Shown here: positions 9,552 to 24,267 of the stretch, piece after piece
Layout of the letters: the number at the start of each line of letters is the position of its first letter
Position numbering within the stretch: the first letter of the stretch is position 1
Assembly (NCBI RefSeq): GCF_002237645.1
Contig: NZ_MJUZ01000013.1
Span: forward strand, 1 to 64,000
Reading direction: 5' to 3'
Length of the DNA: 64,000 nucleotides
Source: Desulfovibrio sp. MES5
GTDB lineage: Bacteria; Desulfobacterota; Desulfovibrionia; Desulfovibrionales; Desulfovibrionaceae
The notes under the pieces: model-generated
What the model saw: the letters and a program-made list of their open reading frames with translations, nothing else
What the model was told of the DNA's origin: nothing
Databases searched by the model: none
Made by a program: the position numbers and the translations under genes

Positions 9552-10949
9552 AAAGGCTCCATTGGTTAACGGGACACCAGAACACGTCAGCTTTGCCAAT
9601 GCATCCTGCCAGAACTGACAAAGCGCTCTCTTGGCCCTCAGGACCGTTTCATCCTGAAACCGCCCTGACGACTGAGGGATCAGCCTCATCGCGAAGGCAC
9701 ACGCGCCGTGCATCCACGCGGGTATGCGCGACGCGGACAATTTCAAGCGCCGAGAATAGATATTCTCACAGGTTGTCTGCCAGCCGCAAGCTGCCCGTGC
9801 CTACGCCTCCCCGTAGGGGGACGCTGCCCGCCAGCCATGGGAGCATTGGCACAGCAACGCCTTTTGGACTGCTTTTTGGAACCGCTGGCAGCACAAGCAA
9901 CGCCACCGGCCATATCAGGCTTTTCGGTATTTTTTTTGACCAGCTTTAGCGGACGGGCAGGGTGCGAGAGCCCTTTTACATTGCAATATTCTGACGGCTG
10001 CGGAAAAAACGCCAGCTGTGGAAGAACAAACACTGCTTATCCACACGGTTACGCGCCGACGCCAACCATTCAGAAACACAGGATGCTATTGATAATTTTT
10101 TTACGCCCCCGCTGGGCAAGATACGTGTCAAAGACCGCGAGAAGGGCTTTATGCAGGGGAGGGCGTCAAAAACCGCGAGAAGGCGCTATACGCTGGCGGG
10201 GCTGCACTCTGTCGGGTGTGCCTGCGCCGCCGCGCGCTACGGTGACGCACAAAAGCACGCAGGAAGGCCGTGATGCGAATGGCAGTCACGCATCCGGCAG
10301 TGTCTGCCGGAATATTTTTCATCAATGCACATTTTCTTCATCTTTTCTCATAAAAACAATATTTTTGGCAGGTTACATTTAAAAATATCTCCTGGATCCG
10401 CAAACGGCCCACACCGCCCGCCATACCGACAACCACCTGAAATAAAAAAAGTTCCACAAGAAAAAAAATACAACGAAAACAGCTTTGTCAGTGCGCGAAA
10501 CCCATAAAAAAATCAGCTCGGCATAAAACAGAGTAAAAAACTATGTATTTTTGGCGTGTTCTGAAAAATCTATAAATAGATATTAATTTTTGATCCATTA
10601 TATGTGGACCTGGCCGTTATAAAATAATAATAAATTATATCAAACTACTATCTGGATGCACATCAAATAAAACCCACACAATAGAAGAAGTCTTGTTATA
10701 GGCCAGCCGCCGTTGACAAGGCTAATGACAGACATTATCAAATAATCGATGGGTTCTGCCCAGATCGTGAATCACACATCCACTGATTCACCCACATGCT
10801 TCCCAACAGTGCACTCTTCACCAGAGGCAGAGGGGTTCCCCCTCAGAGAAGCAAGCCACACGCTTGCCGATCTCTCCTTCCCAGCCTTTCGGAATGCTCG
10901 CAGAGCGTTACCGTAATATCAATAGATTAAAGCTCATTATGGAGGCTCC
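9552..10949. other. Long leader region before the giant repeat protein
   Basis: A 1.4-kb spacer between divergent genes with no credible gene. From about 10310 to 10730 it becomes strikingly AT-rich compared with the rest of the window, with runs such as TATAAAATAATAATAAATT. A palindrome ATCTAT-AA-ATAGAT lies at 10568-10581 and could be an operator. The AT-rich tract is where the promoter of the 10950 gene is expected. Short direct repeats such as AAAACCGCGAGAAGG occur near 10130 and 10170. Confidence 0.5.
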
Positions 10950-13900
10950 ATGCCTACAGTCACTCTTTCACGTCCTGCCCAGGGGCAGGAAAAGATAATT
11001 ATTGCATCCGACCAGAACGCCATGTTCGCTCTTGAGTTCTCGACCAACGACGTTACCCTGTCGCGCGATGGGGATTCACTGGTGTTTACCTTTGAAGATG
11101 GCGCAGTCATTCGTATAGATGATTTTTATGCCAGCTATAACGCTGATAATATTCCTGAATTTGAAGTGGCGGGCAAAGTTGTTTCCGGTGCGGATTTTTT
11201 CAGCGCTCTTGGCCCGGATCTCAGTCCTGCGGCTGGTCCGACCGCTGTGGAACGCTCTTCTCATTATACGGAGCACGGCGATTCCGCCCTTGCCTCGGGC
11301 CTTGACCATCTGGACAGTCTTGACTACCGCACTGAAAACGCGGCTTTTTCCGACGGTCCCCTACTTATGGTCGGTCCCGACATGGCGCGCGCGCCTTCGG
11401 TTGCCAATGGCGGCCCCGGCGGCGGTGGCGGAGGTGGCGATGACGGCGACAACGGACAAAACACGCATACTCCCTACCACACAAGGCTCATTGTCTCCGA
11501 CACAAACGCCAACACCTTCAGCTTCTTTGCCGTGGACGAGGACGGAAACATCGTCAATGACGCCAGCAAGATCACCAATCTGGAATTTGATGGCGACAAC
11601 ACATATTTTACCATTACGGGCGTTGCCCCCGACGGCAGAATAACCGTGGAGCTTACCGCCGCCGGGCTTGACGCATTGAACGACGGCACGCTGGCGTCGG
11701 ACATGCTGCTCATTACCGTTGACGGCGTGGAATATAAAATGCCGCTGCTGATCACCGGCGGCCCTGCGGGCCAAAGCTATGACGCCGCGGACGAAGAAGC
11801 TCGCGCCCAGATAGGCACTGACCTCAAGGCCGAATGGTATGCCACTGACTCCAAAACTGTGAGCAATGACACCATCACCCTTGGCGGCACGAGCTACAAT
11901 CAGGTAGACATTGACCAGTCCAACAGTGACCCCGTCAACGACGTTGCGGGTGCAGTGAATTCAAATATTGACATCTCGGCCTCCTCAAAGGGAGAAGTCA
12001 ATATCACAGCCATCACACCTGGTGACATCAACAACCCTACATACGGGGTAGCCACTCATGAGAGCGACAACGCCTCATCTTCTATTCGCGGAGGTGATGC
12101 CAGCTCCATAAATATCAATGCTCAAAGCAGCACGTCAGGTTTTGTCTATGGCGTGTATACAAAGGCTGACCAGAACTCCACCGCCGCAACAACGATTGAG
12201 GGCGGCAATGTTTCCATCACGGCGCAGGGAGGCGTAGGCTACGGCGTGTATGCGGGCGCAAACTCCAGCAACGTCATCAATGCCGCCCAGAATGTGGACA
12301 TCAATATGCAGGCGTCTTCCGCCAAAGCCTGGGGCATATTCGCCTCCGCTGCCGACAACCAGCCTGCAACCAACATAATTACCGGGCATGACATCACGGT
12401 AAGCAGCAGCTCCGACATCGACGACGCCTACGGCATGCTGGCAAAAGAGGGTGGAACCAATAGCATTACCGGCAGTGGCGATGTGACTGTTACTGCCAAC
12501 AGTGTTCTCCTCGGTTCTGGCATGAACGCGAGCAATTCCGGCAGCAATACCATCACTGCAAGCGGCGATGTGAACATCGCCGCCAACAGCGTAACCAATG
12601 CCAGCAGAGGCATGTTTGCCGATACCGACAGCAGCAACACCATCAACGCAAGCGGCAGCGTAAGCGTGTCGGCCACTGCCCCAGGCTCCAATTTCCAGGC
12701 ATTTGCCAACAGCTACGGCATGTATGCCGCTGACGGCAGCAGCAACACCATCAACGCAAACGGCGATGTGGACGTCTCCGCCCACAGCATAACCCAGACC
12801 GGCACTGGCATATTGTCCTTTGCTTCAAGCAGCAACACCATCAACTCCCAGAGCGGCAATGTAACTGTCAGCGGCTCCAGCGACTCGCATCTTGCTTATG
12901 GCATTCAGAACTCTGGCGGCGCCACTACCATCAACGCAGAAAACGGCGATGTGAACGTCTCAGCCCACAGCGTAAACCAGGCTGGTTACGGCATGGAGGC
13001 ATCTGGCGGCGATGCCGTTATTACCATTAACGCTAAAAACGGCAATGTGACCGTCAGCGGCACCAGCGATAACGCTTACGGTGTCGGCATGCAGGCCTAC
13101 TCCGGTAGCGCCACCATTAACGCGAGTGGCGATGTAACCGTCTTGGCCGGCACCGAAACCAGCGGCAACAGCTACATCCTCATGGGAGCGAACTCAGGCG
13201 GCAGCAATGCCATCAACGCTGGCGGCAATGTGACCCTTGCCCACACCGGCGCCAGCCCCGGCAAGGGCGGCGGCATGTATGGCAGCGGTGCTCACAGCAG
13301 CAATACCATCAACGCTGGCGGCAACGTGACCCTTACCACCGGCAGCAGCAGCATGAGTGCCAGTTCTTCCGCCAGCAACGCCATCACCACTGACAGCGGC
13401 GATGTGGCCCTTACCGTCAAAAGCGACATCGGAAATTCAAATGCAACCATGTCCACCTATGCGTCCGGCAGCAACACCATCACCACTAAGAGCGGTAATG
13501 TGACCCTGACCAGCACCAACGGAATCATGGTTGCCGATTATGCCAGCAACGTTGGCCAAGACAATGGCAGCAATACCATCACCACCGACAGCGGCAAGGT
13601 GACCCTTACCGGCGGTGGCGCTGGCATGCAGACCAGGTCCGGCAACAACGCCATCACCACAAATAGTGGCGATGTGACCCTGACCACCGCCGGTGGCATC
13701 ATGAATGCCAGTATATCAGGCAGCAATGCCATCACCACCGACAGCGGCGACGTGACCCTTACCGGCGGCGGGGCAGGCATGGTTGCCGAGGCATCCGGCA
13801 GCAATACCATCACCACAAAAAACGGCAATGTAGTCCTTACCAGCGGCGCACGCGGCTCAGACGCCGGCACTGGCATGCATGCGAACTCCGGCAGCAACAG

Positions 13901-16900
13901 TATCTCCACTACGGGGGGCACTGTGGAGGTTACCAGTACCACCAGCAACAGCAAGGTAGAGAACTACGGCATGTCTGCCGCGTATAAATCCAGCAATAAC
14001 ATCACCACAGAGAGCGGGGATATCAACGTTACAGCTACCGGACCCAGCACCAACACATACGGCATGTCTGCGAGAACTGCCAGCAGCAACGACATCAAAT
14101 CTGACAGCGGCAATGTGACCGTTATCAGCAACGGTTCCATTGCCAGCAGTTACGGCATGTTTGCCGTGGGCGCCAGCAACACCGTCAACAGCAACTCCAT
14201 CACCACAGTAAGCGGAGATGTGACCGTATCAGCCCTCGGCCACAAAGGGGTTGGCATGCATAGCGATATTGGTAAAAACACCATCATCACGGAAAGCGGA
14301 AATGTGAACGTGTCAGGCGCCGGCACGGGCACTGACAGATTCTCCGACTCCTCCGGCATGCACGCTTCCGGCTCTGGCCTCGGCGAAAACGCGATTACAA
14401 CAGGCAGCGGCAAGGTGACTGTATCAGGCGTTGGCCACAACGCTTCCGGCATGTGGGCAGAATATTCTTCCGGCAACAGCAACATTATCACCACTGATAG
14501 CGGCGATGTAAGTGTATCCGGCATCGGCACAGGTTCCGGCTATGGCATGGTTACTGCCGTTGGCAACGGAAAAAACAGCATCACCACTGTAAGCGGGAAC
14601 GTAAACATTGACGCCCAAGGTGTGAACGAATCCTCTGCCTTGCGGGCTGATTCGCAAGGCGGCAATACCATCACCACCGTAAGCGGCGATGTGAACGCTT
14701 CCGCCAGCGGCGGCATGACCAGCACCGGCATGGACGCAGCCGCCAACGCCAGCAATACCATCATTACCGAAAGCGGCAATGTAACCCTCAGCGCTCAGGG
14801 CAATAGCGCGAGCCAGGCCATGTATGCCGAGGCTTCAGGCAAAAATGCCATCACCACAAGGGACGGCGATGTGAACGTCTCCGCCCACAGTGCAAACGGC
14901 GACGGCAATGGCATGTATGCCACGAGTGGCGGCAGCAACACCATCAACGCTGATAACGGCAATGTGACGATCAGCGGCAGCAGTGATGCACAACTCGCCT
15001 ACGGCATGTTTGCCTCGCTTTCGGGCGGCAATACCGTCAACGCTGGCGGCGACGTGACTATTATGGGCGATAGCAACACCGACAGCGCCGGCATGGCCGC
15101 GATCAGTTCCGGCAGCAATACCATCAATGCGGGCGGCAACGTGACTGTTACCGCCAACGGCAACGGCTCAGGCGTGTACGCCGGTGGTTATGCCCAAAGC
15201 ACCATCAACACTGACAGCGGCAACGTGAATGTTACTGTCGACGGAAAGAATGCCGCCGGCACGACCCTTGGCATGGCCAGCTCAGACCACGCCAACAATA
15301 CCATCAAGACTGGCAGCGGCGATGTCAGCGTTACCGCCATCGGCAACACCAACAATACCGCCTCGGCCATGTACGCCATCACTTCCGCCAACACTGTCAT
15401 CACCACCAAAAGCGGCGACGTGACCCTTACCAGCAGCCACAACGGCATGTTTGCCGATACTTCCGGACGCAACACCATCACCACTGACAGCGGCAAGGTG
15501 GACATTACCGCCGGCAGCGGCTTCACCGATGGCTCCGGCATGTATGCCTCGCAATTCGGGCGCAACGACATCATCACCGCAGGCGGCGATGTGACGGTTA
15601 CCGCCAGCGGCAGCAACAACAACCAGGGCATGTCCGCTGAATCCGGCTCCAACAGCATCACCACCTCCGCCGGCGGCAACGTAACCGTTACCGCTGGCGG
15701 CAGCGGCACGGGCTACGGCATGCGTGCCGATGGCGTCGGCGGCAATGTCATCAAGACTCAAGACGGCAACGTGCATGTTGCCGGTGGCGAGTTGGGCGTA
15801 TCCGCCGCTGGTTACGGCATGTTTGCCGATAATAAAGCCACTAACACCATCACAACCAGTGGCGGCGATGTGAGCGTTATCGGCGGTGGCGACAGCGCCC
15901 ACGGCATGGCGGCCGCCAACGGCGGCTCCAATATCATCAAGGCCATCGGCGGCGAGGTGGACGTTACTGCCCATGGCAGCAGCAACAGTTATGGCATGGC
16001 TGCCACAGACGGCGGCATCAATCTCATACAGCCTGGCAGCGGCCCGGTGACCGTCACCATTACCGCCACAGCGGACAGTGCCGAGAAGGCCATTGCCATG
16101 TGGGCCGATGGCGGAAACTCCGTAAACTACATCACTGGCAGCTCCACATCGGGAGGCCCGGGCGACAGCATCACCCTGAATGCCAATAACGGCCAGGGCA
16201 TCGCCATGCAGGCCGAAAACGGCGGTCAAAACATTATCACCACCGGTGCGGGCAACGACAGCGTGACCATCAACGGCGCTGTCAAAGGCGCAGGCAATGA
16301 GATCAACTTGGGCCGTGGCGACAACACCCTCACCATCAACGGCGCGGTAGACCCCGGCAGCCTCAACGTCAAGACCGAGGGCATCGGCGCCAGCGCCGGC
16401 ACCTACACGCTCATACTCCAGGCGCCCGATGCCGAAAGCTTTGTCAGCCACTATGGGGCCTGGCTCAACGACATCGGCTCAGATCCCCTCATTACAGGCG
16501 GCATGACGACCATACGCTTTGACGGGCTGGACGTCGCTACCCTGCCCCCGGACTTCCTGGCGGAATTTAACGACATTCTGTGGGACTTGCAGGCTGGCGG
16601 CGTTGCCATTGAGCCTGCGGAGCTTGCCGACCAGTTGCACGACCCCGCCGGTTCCTTCAGCGCTCCCCTGTCCGTCATGGCTGACGAGACCGGCGCGGAG
16701 CACCATACGCAGGACGCGCAGCATGCCGCCGGACACGACGACGCGCAGTCTTCGCTGCTGCCCGCGCATGACGGTCAGGACTCCGTGACTGACGACGGCC
16801 AGCACGCCGCCAACGAGCACAGCGACCCTGCGGGACATATAGGCATTCCCGGAGCGGGCATTCCTGAGACAGGCAATCCCGGGGCGGACTCTCCTGAGCA

Positions 16901-17402
16901 TGACCCCACAGTAGCGGCGCACTTCAGCGCACAAGCGGACGAGCAGATTCAGCCGCTTTTCGCCTCCCTGAGCGGCCATGCCGACGACATGTCCGCAAAC
17001 GCCTCGACAGACCTGCCCCTTGAAGGGGGGGATGACATCTTGCACAGCGGCCATCTGGGCAATGAGGCTGCCGACAGTGGCGCTCTTGCCGGGCTTCATG
17101 CCTCCATCACGCTGGCCTACGCCAATGAAAAATTCGACAGCCTGTTTGTAGCCACCACCGTGCAGGTTGCTGAACAGGACGAAACCGGGCCCGAAGCAAC
17201 CGCCCTGCATGACGTGCCCCTGACCAACATGAACGCGGTTCTTGCTCAGAGCCACTTTGCCGGATCAGCTGCCCACGATGCCCCTGCCGTGGTTGCAGAA
17301 AGCACGATCACCGTAACGGGCGAAATCAGCAGCGTCTCCAGCTTGATGGACTCCTGCCAGGAAAACACGGACAACGCCGCAAGAGAAATGGCAAGCAGTT
17401 AG
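10950..17402 (+). CDS. Giant repetitive surface protein with beta-solenoid-type repeats
   Basis: A 2150-residue protein, probably secreted and adhesive. GGAGG five bases upstream fixes the start. Residues 1-100 form a small beta-rich module (DGDSLVFTFEDGAVIRIDD, then a PEFEV strand and DFFSALG) like the N-terminal module of very large type I-secreted adhesins; there is no Sec signal peptide. A Gly-rich linker (around residue 155) leads to an Ig-like part, and then about 44 repeats of 24-35 residues with the core SNTITTDSGDVTVTA and a variable end in GMxA. Such a pattern suggests a parallel beta-helix. The last 450 residues are acidic and His/Asp-rich, with one RTX-like remnant (LEGGDDILHSG) but no RTX block, so the secretion route is uncertain. 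No transporter gene is nearby. The DNA repeats differ by many silent changes. Confidence 0.8.
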   Translation: MPTVTLSRPAQGQEKIIIASDQNAMFALEFSTNDVTLSRDGDSLVFTFEDGAVIRIDDFYASYNADNIPEFEVAGKVVSGADFFSALGPDLSPAAGPTAVERSSHYTEHGDSALASGLDHLDSLDYRTENAAFSDGPLLMVGPDMARAPSVANGGPGGGGGGGDDGDNGQNTHTPYHTRLIVSDTNANTFSFFAVDEDGNIVNDASKITNLEFDGDNTYFTITGVAPDGRITVELTAAGLDALNDGTLASDMLLITVDGVEYKMPLLITGGPAGQSYDAADEEARAQIGTDLKAEWYATDSKTVSNDTITLGGTSYNQVDIDQSNSDPVNDVAGAVNSNIDISASSKGEVNITAITPGDINNPTYGVATHESDNASSSIRGGDASSININAQSSTSGFVYGVYTKADQNSTAATTIEGGNVSITAQGGVGYGVYAGANSSNVINAAQNVDINMQASSAKAWGIFASAADNQPATNIITGHDITVSSSSDIDDAYGMLAKEGGTNSITGSGDVTVTANSVLLGSGMNASNSGSNTITASGDVNIAANSVTNASRGMFADTDSSNTINASGSVSVSATAPGSNFQAFANSYGMYAADGSSNTINANGDVDVSAHSITQTGTGILSFASSSNTINSQSGNVTVSGSSDSHLAYGIQNSGGATTINAENGDVNVSAHSVNQAGYGMEASGGDAVITINAKNGNVTVSGTSDNAYGVGMQAYSGSATINASGDVTVLAGTETSGNSYILMGANSGGSNAINAGGNVTLAHTGASPGKGGGMYGSGAHSSNTINAGGNVTLTTGSSSMSASSSASNAITTDSGDVALTVKSDIGNSNATMSTYASGSNTITTKSGNVTLTSTNGIMVADYASNVGQDNGSNTITTDSGKVTLTGGGAGMQTRSGNNAITTNSGDVTLTTAGGIMNASISGSNAITTDSGDVTLTGGGAGMVAEASGSNTITTKNGNVVLTSGARGSDAGTGMHANSGSNSISTTGGTVEVTSTTSNSKVENYGMSAAYKSSNNITTESGDINVTATGPSTNTYGMSARTASSNDIKSDSGNVTVISNGSIASSYGMFAVGASNTVNSNSITTVSGDVTVSALGHKGVGMHSDIGKNTIITESGNVNVSGAGTGTDRFSDSSGMHASGSGLGENAITTGSGKVTVSGVGHNASGMWAEYSSGNSNIITTDSGDVSVSGIGTGSGYGMVTAVGNGKNSITTVSGNVNIDAQGVNESSALRADSQGGNTITTVSGDVNASASGGMTSTGMDAAANASNTIITESGNVTLSAQGNSASQAMYAEASGKNAITTRDGDVNVSAHSANGDGNGMYATSGGSNTINADNGNVTISGSSDAQLAYGMFASLSGGNTVNAGGDVTIMGDSNTDSAGMAAISSGSNTINAGGNVTVTANGNGSGVYAGGYAQSTINTDSGNVNVTVDGKNAAGTTLGMASSDHANNTIKTGSGDVSVTAIGNTNNTASAMYAITSANTVITTKSGDVTLTSSHNGMFADTSGRNTITTDSGKVDITAGSGFTDGSGMYASQFGRNDIITAGGDVTVTASGSNNNQGMSAESGSNSITTSAGGNVTVTAGGSGTGYGMRADGVGGNVIKTQDGNVHVAGGELGVSAAGYGMFADNKATNTITTSGGDVSVIGGGDSAHGMAAANGGSNIIKAIGGEVDVTAHGSSNSYGMAATDGGINLIQPGSGPVTVTITATADSAEKAIAMWADGGNSVNYITGSSTSGGPGDSITLNANNGQGIAMQAENGGQNIITTGAGNDSVTINGAVKGAGNEINLGRGDNTLTINGAVDPGSLNVKTEGIGASAGTYTLILQAPDAESFVSHYGAWLNDIGSDPLITGGMTTIRFDGLDVATLPPDFLAEFNDILWDLQAGGVAIEPAELADQLHDPAGSFSAPLSVMADETGAEHHTQDAQHAAGHDDAQSSLLPAHDGQDSVTDDGQHAANEHSDPAGHIGIPGAGIPETGNPGADSPEHDPTVAAHFSAQADEQIQPLFASLSGHADDMSANASTDLPLEGGDDILHSGHLGNEAADSGALAGLHASITLAYANEKFDSLFVATTVQVAEQDETGPEATALHDVPLTNMNAVLAQSHFAGSAAHDAPAVVAESTITVTGEISSVSSLMDSCQENTDNAAREMASS
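12100..16370 (+). repeat. Array of about 44 diverged coding repeats
   Basis: The central part of the giant gene consists of units of roughly 75-105 bases encoding (S/N)N(T/A)I(T/N)(T/A)xSG(D/N)V(T/N)(V/L)(T/S) and then a variable stretch closing with GM(Y/F/H)A. Subtypes can be seen: NAGGNV, TTDSGDV, TTKSGNV and ASGDV forms alternate in clusters, which suggests local duplications. The end of the array passes into GAGNDSVTING and GRGDNTLTING units that resemble calcium-binding repeats. Confidence 0.85.
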
Positions 17403-17548
17403 GGCATTTCAACTTCGAAAACGTGTGCATGCTCTAACTCTGCACGAAAGTGCAGCGCCCCACAACGTGGCGTGCATTCAGCCGAAAATCGTATTTTTCG
17501 ACTGAATGAAAACTTTGAAATGTGAAGCATTTCAAAGTTAATCTGCCT
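17401..17548 (-). repeat. Dispersed repeat family A, copy 1 (inverted)
   Basis: Read on the minus strand it starts AGGCAGATTAACTTTGAAAT, passes through the hairpin CATTCAGTCGAAAAATACG, the block CACGCCACGTTGTGG, a second hairpin GCACTTTCGTGC, and ends in GAAGTTGAAATGCCCT. The same order is seen at 45308-45454. It touches the stop codon of the giant gene. Confidence 0.85.
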
Positions 17549-17559
17549 AGGGCAGGTTC

Positions 17560-17640
17560 ACTTTGAACTGTTTTGTGTGGGAGGAGACCCTTTTGCAAAA
17601 GGGTCTCCTCCCATGCCCACGCTCATTCATACCATTATTG
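17560..17640 (+). repeat. Dispersed repeat family B, copy 2, with a 34-base perfect palindrome
   Basis: The unit begins CACTTTGAACTGTTTTGTGT and contains a perfect 34-base palindrome at 17579-17612 centred on ACCCTTTTGCAAAAGGGT. It lies downstream of the giant gene in the same orientation. Such a stem could act as a terminator or protect an mRNA 3' end. Confidence 0.8.
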
Positions 17641-17794
17641 CTTGCAGTACAACGAGCCTGCGAATCTGAACGGGGAGAGGCCAGAGGCCGCGTCTTCCGG
17701 GGCATCACACCATTGCAGCGTTTATTGCTCCAGGGCAATGCGTTGCGAATATACCCAGCGCCTCAAGGCGTTCGCGATAGCGCATGCAGCGCAA

Positions 17795-17848
17795 ACAAGC
17801 GCAGCTGCATCCATTGGCCCCCAGGGCAAAGGATGCAGCTGCGCTTGT
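17795..17848 (-). terminator. Terminator-like hairpin of the CZB chemoreceptor gene
   Basis: Arms 17795-17812 and 17831-17848 pair perfectly over 18 bases (ACAAGCGCAGCTGCATCC). It lies 45 bases past the end of the minus-strand chemoreceptor gene. The T content after the stem on that strand is modest (TTGCG), so termination is likely but not certain. Confidence 0.65.
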
Positions 17849-17892
17849 TTCTTTGCGGCGGACGTCTGCTCACGCAACCGCCAGAACAATCT

Positions 17893-19665
17893 TTAACTTA
17901 TGAGGCTCTGATTCCTGTTTTTCAGCCTGTCGATAAGCTCCCGTAGTTCAGTCGCCATCTTGGCCACCGCCCGCACCTGATGGTCGGCTTCGCCCATGGC
18001 CGTTCGGCTGGACTCGGCAATGTCCTGCACGTTCTTCATGCCCTGCGTCACATGCACCACAGTGTCGCTCTGCTGCTGCGCAGCCACGGCCATGCCTGCG
18101 GCGTTCTCCACGTTGGAGGCGGCCAGATCAAGAATCTGCGTAAGCGCCTCCCCTGACTGCTGCGCAAGGTCATTGGACTCGTGCACGGCCTCGCTGGTCT
18201 GCCCCATAAAGGCCACGCTGGCATGGATGGATTCCTGAATGCCGGTGATCTTGGCCCCCACGGCCTGAGTGGCGGCAACCGTTTTTTCCGCCAGCTTCCG
18301 CACTTCATCGGCGACCACCGAAAAGCCGCGCCCCGCCTCGCCAGCCCTGGCTGCCTCAATGGCGGCGTTGAGAGCCAGCAGGTTGGTCTGGTCGGCTATG
18401 TCGGTAATAACACTCATAATGCCGGTAATACCCTGGGCCATCTCGCCCAGTTCGGCTATCTGCCCGTTCTGCTTGGACGCGAGGTCGTTGACCCGGCTGA
18501 TGGCCTGGGCGCAACGGGTCACCACATCCACGCCGCTTCCGGCGTACTCCTTTGAACTGCGCGCCCCGTGGGCCGAATGCTCCGCATTGATGGCAATTTC
18601 GCTGGCCGCCGTTGCAAGCTGCTCCAGATCGTCAAGGCTGCCGCGCATAAGACTGTGCTGGTCTTCGCTGCCCTTGTAGACGGTTTCCACCCGCTCAGCC
18701 AGAGTGGTGGAATGCTCGGCCAGGTCACCGGCAATAGCATCAGCCTGAGCGGCTATGGCGTTCATATTTTCCAGCAACGCGGCAATGCGGGCCTCTTTTT
18801 CCTCCGCATCCTTGAGGGCGCGCTGGGCATGGTCGGCACTGGCCTGAGCCTCTTCAGACTTTTTCTGATTTTCTGTGAGCTTGAGCTTCAGGCTGTCCAG
18901 CAGTGAACCAAGCGCGCTCGACAGCGCGCCGATTTCATCCTTACGCTGCAGGCGCAGGTTCACATCCAGATTGCCTGCCACCACTTCGGAGGACTTGCTC
19001 ACGAGCCAGCGCAAAGGGTTGCGGATGGAGCGCGTAATGGCCACGCCGGAGATTACCATACATCCCAACACGGCCAGCAGCAGGACAACAACCACGTATT
19101 TTTCGCGATCCATGATATGCTTGTAGGTTGCCTTGTCTGCATCGGCGGCGTGCAGCATCATAGTGCGCAGCTGCGCGAGCGTTTCCACAACAGCCGCCGA
19201 TTTGCCCAGCGTAATGGAATTGAAATGCTGCCGGGCCCCTTCAAGGTCGCCAGCCTGCACCATGCGCTCAATATCCGCAGCGCTTTTGTGCAGTTCCAGG
19301 TGGGAAGCTTCCATCTGCTTGAAATAGGTGGCCGTGCCGGGCAAGATGGCCTCCACCTCTTCACGACCGCCATTGTAAAACCATTGGCCGAAAAGGCACT
19401 TGTGCCCGTCTTTCTGCACATCAAGCTTGCCGTCGGCAGGCGGCATGGCCACAAAGCTGCCGACACGCTCCTTCCAGTGCAGATGGTCGGCCTCACGCAT
19501 GGCAAAAACAAGGGCGTTGCCCTGTTTTTGCAGTGCGCTGTCGGCCATGGTCATGACTTCATTGGAGGCCTCCCATGCAACCAGGGCATAACAGAGCATG
19601 CCCACCAGGCTGACGCCGAAGCCAAAACACAGCTTCTTTCCTATTGAAAGGTTTTTCCAAAACAT
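17893..19665 (-). CDS. Methyl-accepting chemotaxis protein with periplasmic CZB zinc domain
   Basis: A 590-residue chemoreceptor. A first membrane helix lies at residues 12-31 and a second at about 190-211. The region between them holds the signature of a CZB (chemoreceptor zinc-binding) domain: His61/His63 in ADHLHW, Cys90 in HKCLFGQW, and His122 and His126 in SHLELH. Known CZB domains bind zinc with three His and one Cys and sense zinc or oxidants such as HOCl. Most known CZB domains sit at the cytoplasmic C-terminus; here the helices place it in the periplasm. A HAMP domain follows, then a coiled coil and the signalling tip [20 protein letters not shown]. The C-terminus ends KNRNQSLIS with no CheR/CheB tether. 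A terminator-like hairpin follows the gene. Confidence 0.9.
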   Translation of the reverse strand: MFWKNLSIGKKLCFGFGVSLVGMLCYALVAWEASNEVMTMADSALQKQGNALVFAMREADHLHWKERVGSFVAMPPADGKLDVQKDGHKCLFGQWFYNGGREEVEAILPGTATYFKQMEASHLELHKSAADIERMVQAGDLEGARQHFNSITLGKSAAVVETLAQLRTMMLHAADADKATYKHIMDREKYVVVVLLLAVLGCMVISGVAITRSIRNPLRWLVSKSSEVVAGNLDVNLRLQRKDEIGALSSALGSLLDSLKLKLTENQKKSEEAQASADHAQRALKDAEEKEARIAALLENMNAIAAQADAIAGDLAEHSTTLAERVETVYKGSEDQHSLMRGSLDDLEQLATAASEIAINAEHSAHGARSSKEYAGSGVDVVTRCAQAISRVNDLASKQNGQIAELGEMAQGITGIMSVITDIADQTNLLALNAAIEAARAGEAGRGFSVVADEVRKLAEKTVAATQAVGAKITGIQESIHASVAFMGQTSEAVHESNDLAQQSGEALTQILDLAASNVENAAGMAVAAQQQSDTVVHVTQGMKNVQDIAESSRTAMGEADHQVRAVAKMATELRELIDRLKNRNQSLIS

Positions 19666-24106
<4,441 letters not shown>

Positions 24107-24122
24107 GGACTGACGAATGAAT

Positions 24123-24172
24123 ACCGCATCCGCCACAAGGCTCCGCTATGGGCTCCAGGCGGCGGATGCGGT
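24123..24172 (+). other. Hairpin downstream of por
   Basis: Arms ACCGCATCCGCC (24123-24134) and GGCGGATGCGGT (24161-24172) pair perfectly. It has no T-run and precedes a second, terminator-like hairpin; it may protect the por mRNA from 3' decay. Confidence 0.6.
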
Positions 24173-24193
24173 CATGCCATAGAACAATAGGCC

Positions 24194-24224
24194 GGGGCGC
24201 AGGTAATGGCCTGCGCCCCTTTTT
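24194..24224 (+). terminator. Rho-independent terminator between por and pta
   Basis: GGGGCGCAGG (24194-24203) and CCTGCGCCCC (24210-24219) form a 10-bp stem with a 6-base loop, followed at once by TTTTT. It separates por from pta, so pta-ackA probably also has its own promoter or depends on read-through. Confidence 0.85.
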
Positions 24225-24267
24225 CGCGTCATCCTGCCAGCCTGCCCGGCACAATCAGGGGAAGCAT

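Noticed and set aside
12100..16370. The regular repeats of the giant gene as a CRISPR array
   Set aside because: Units are in phase with one long frame, differ in length by multiples of three, and diverge by silent changes; no cas genes are nearby.
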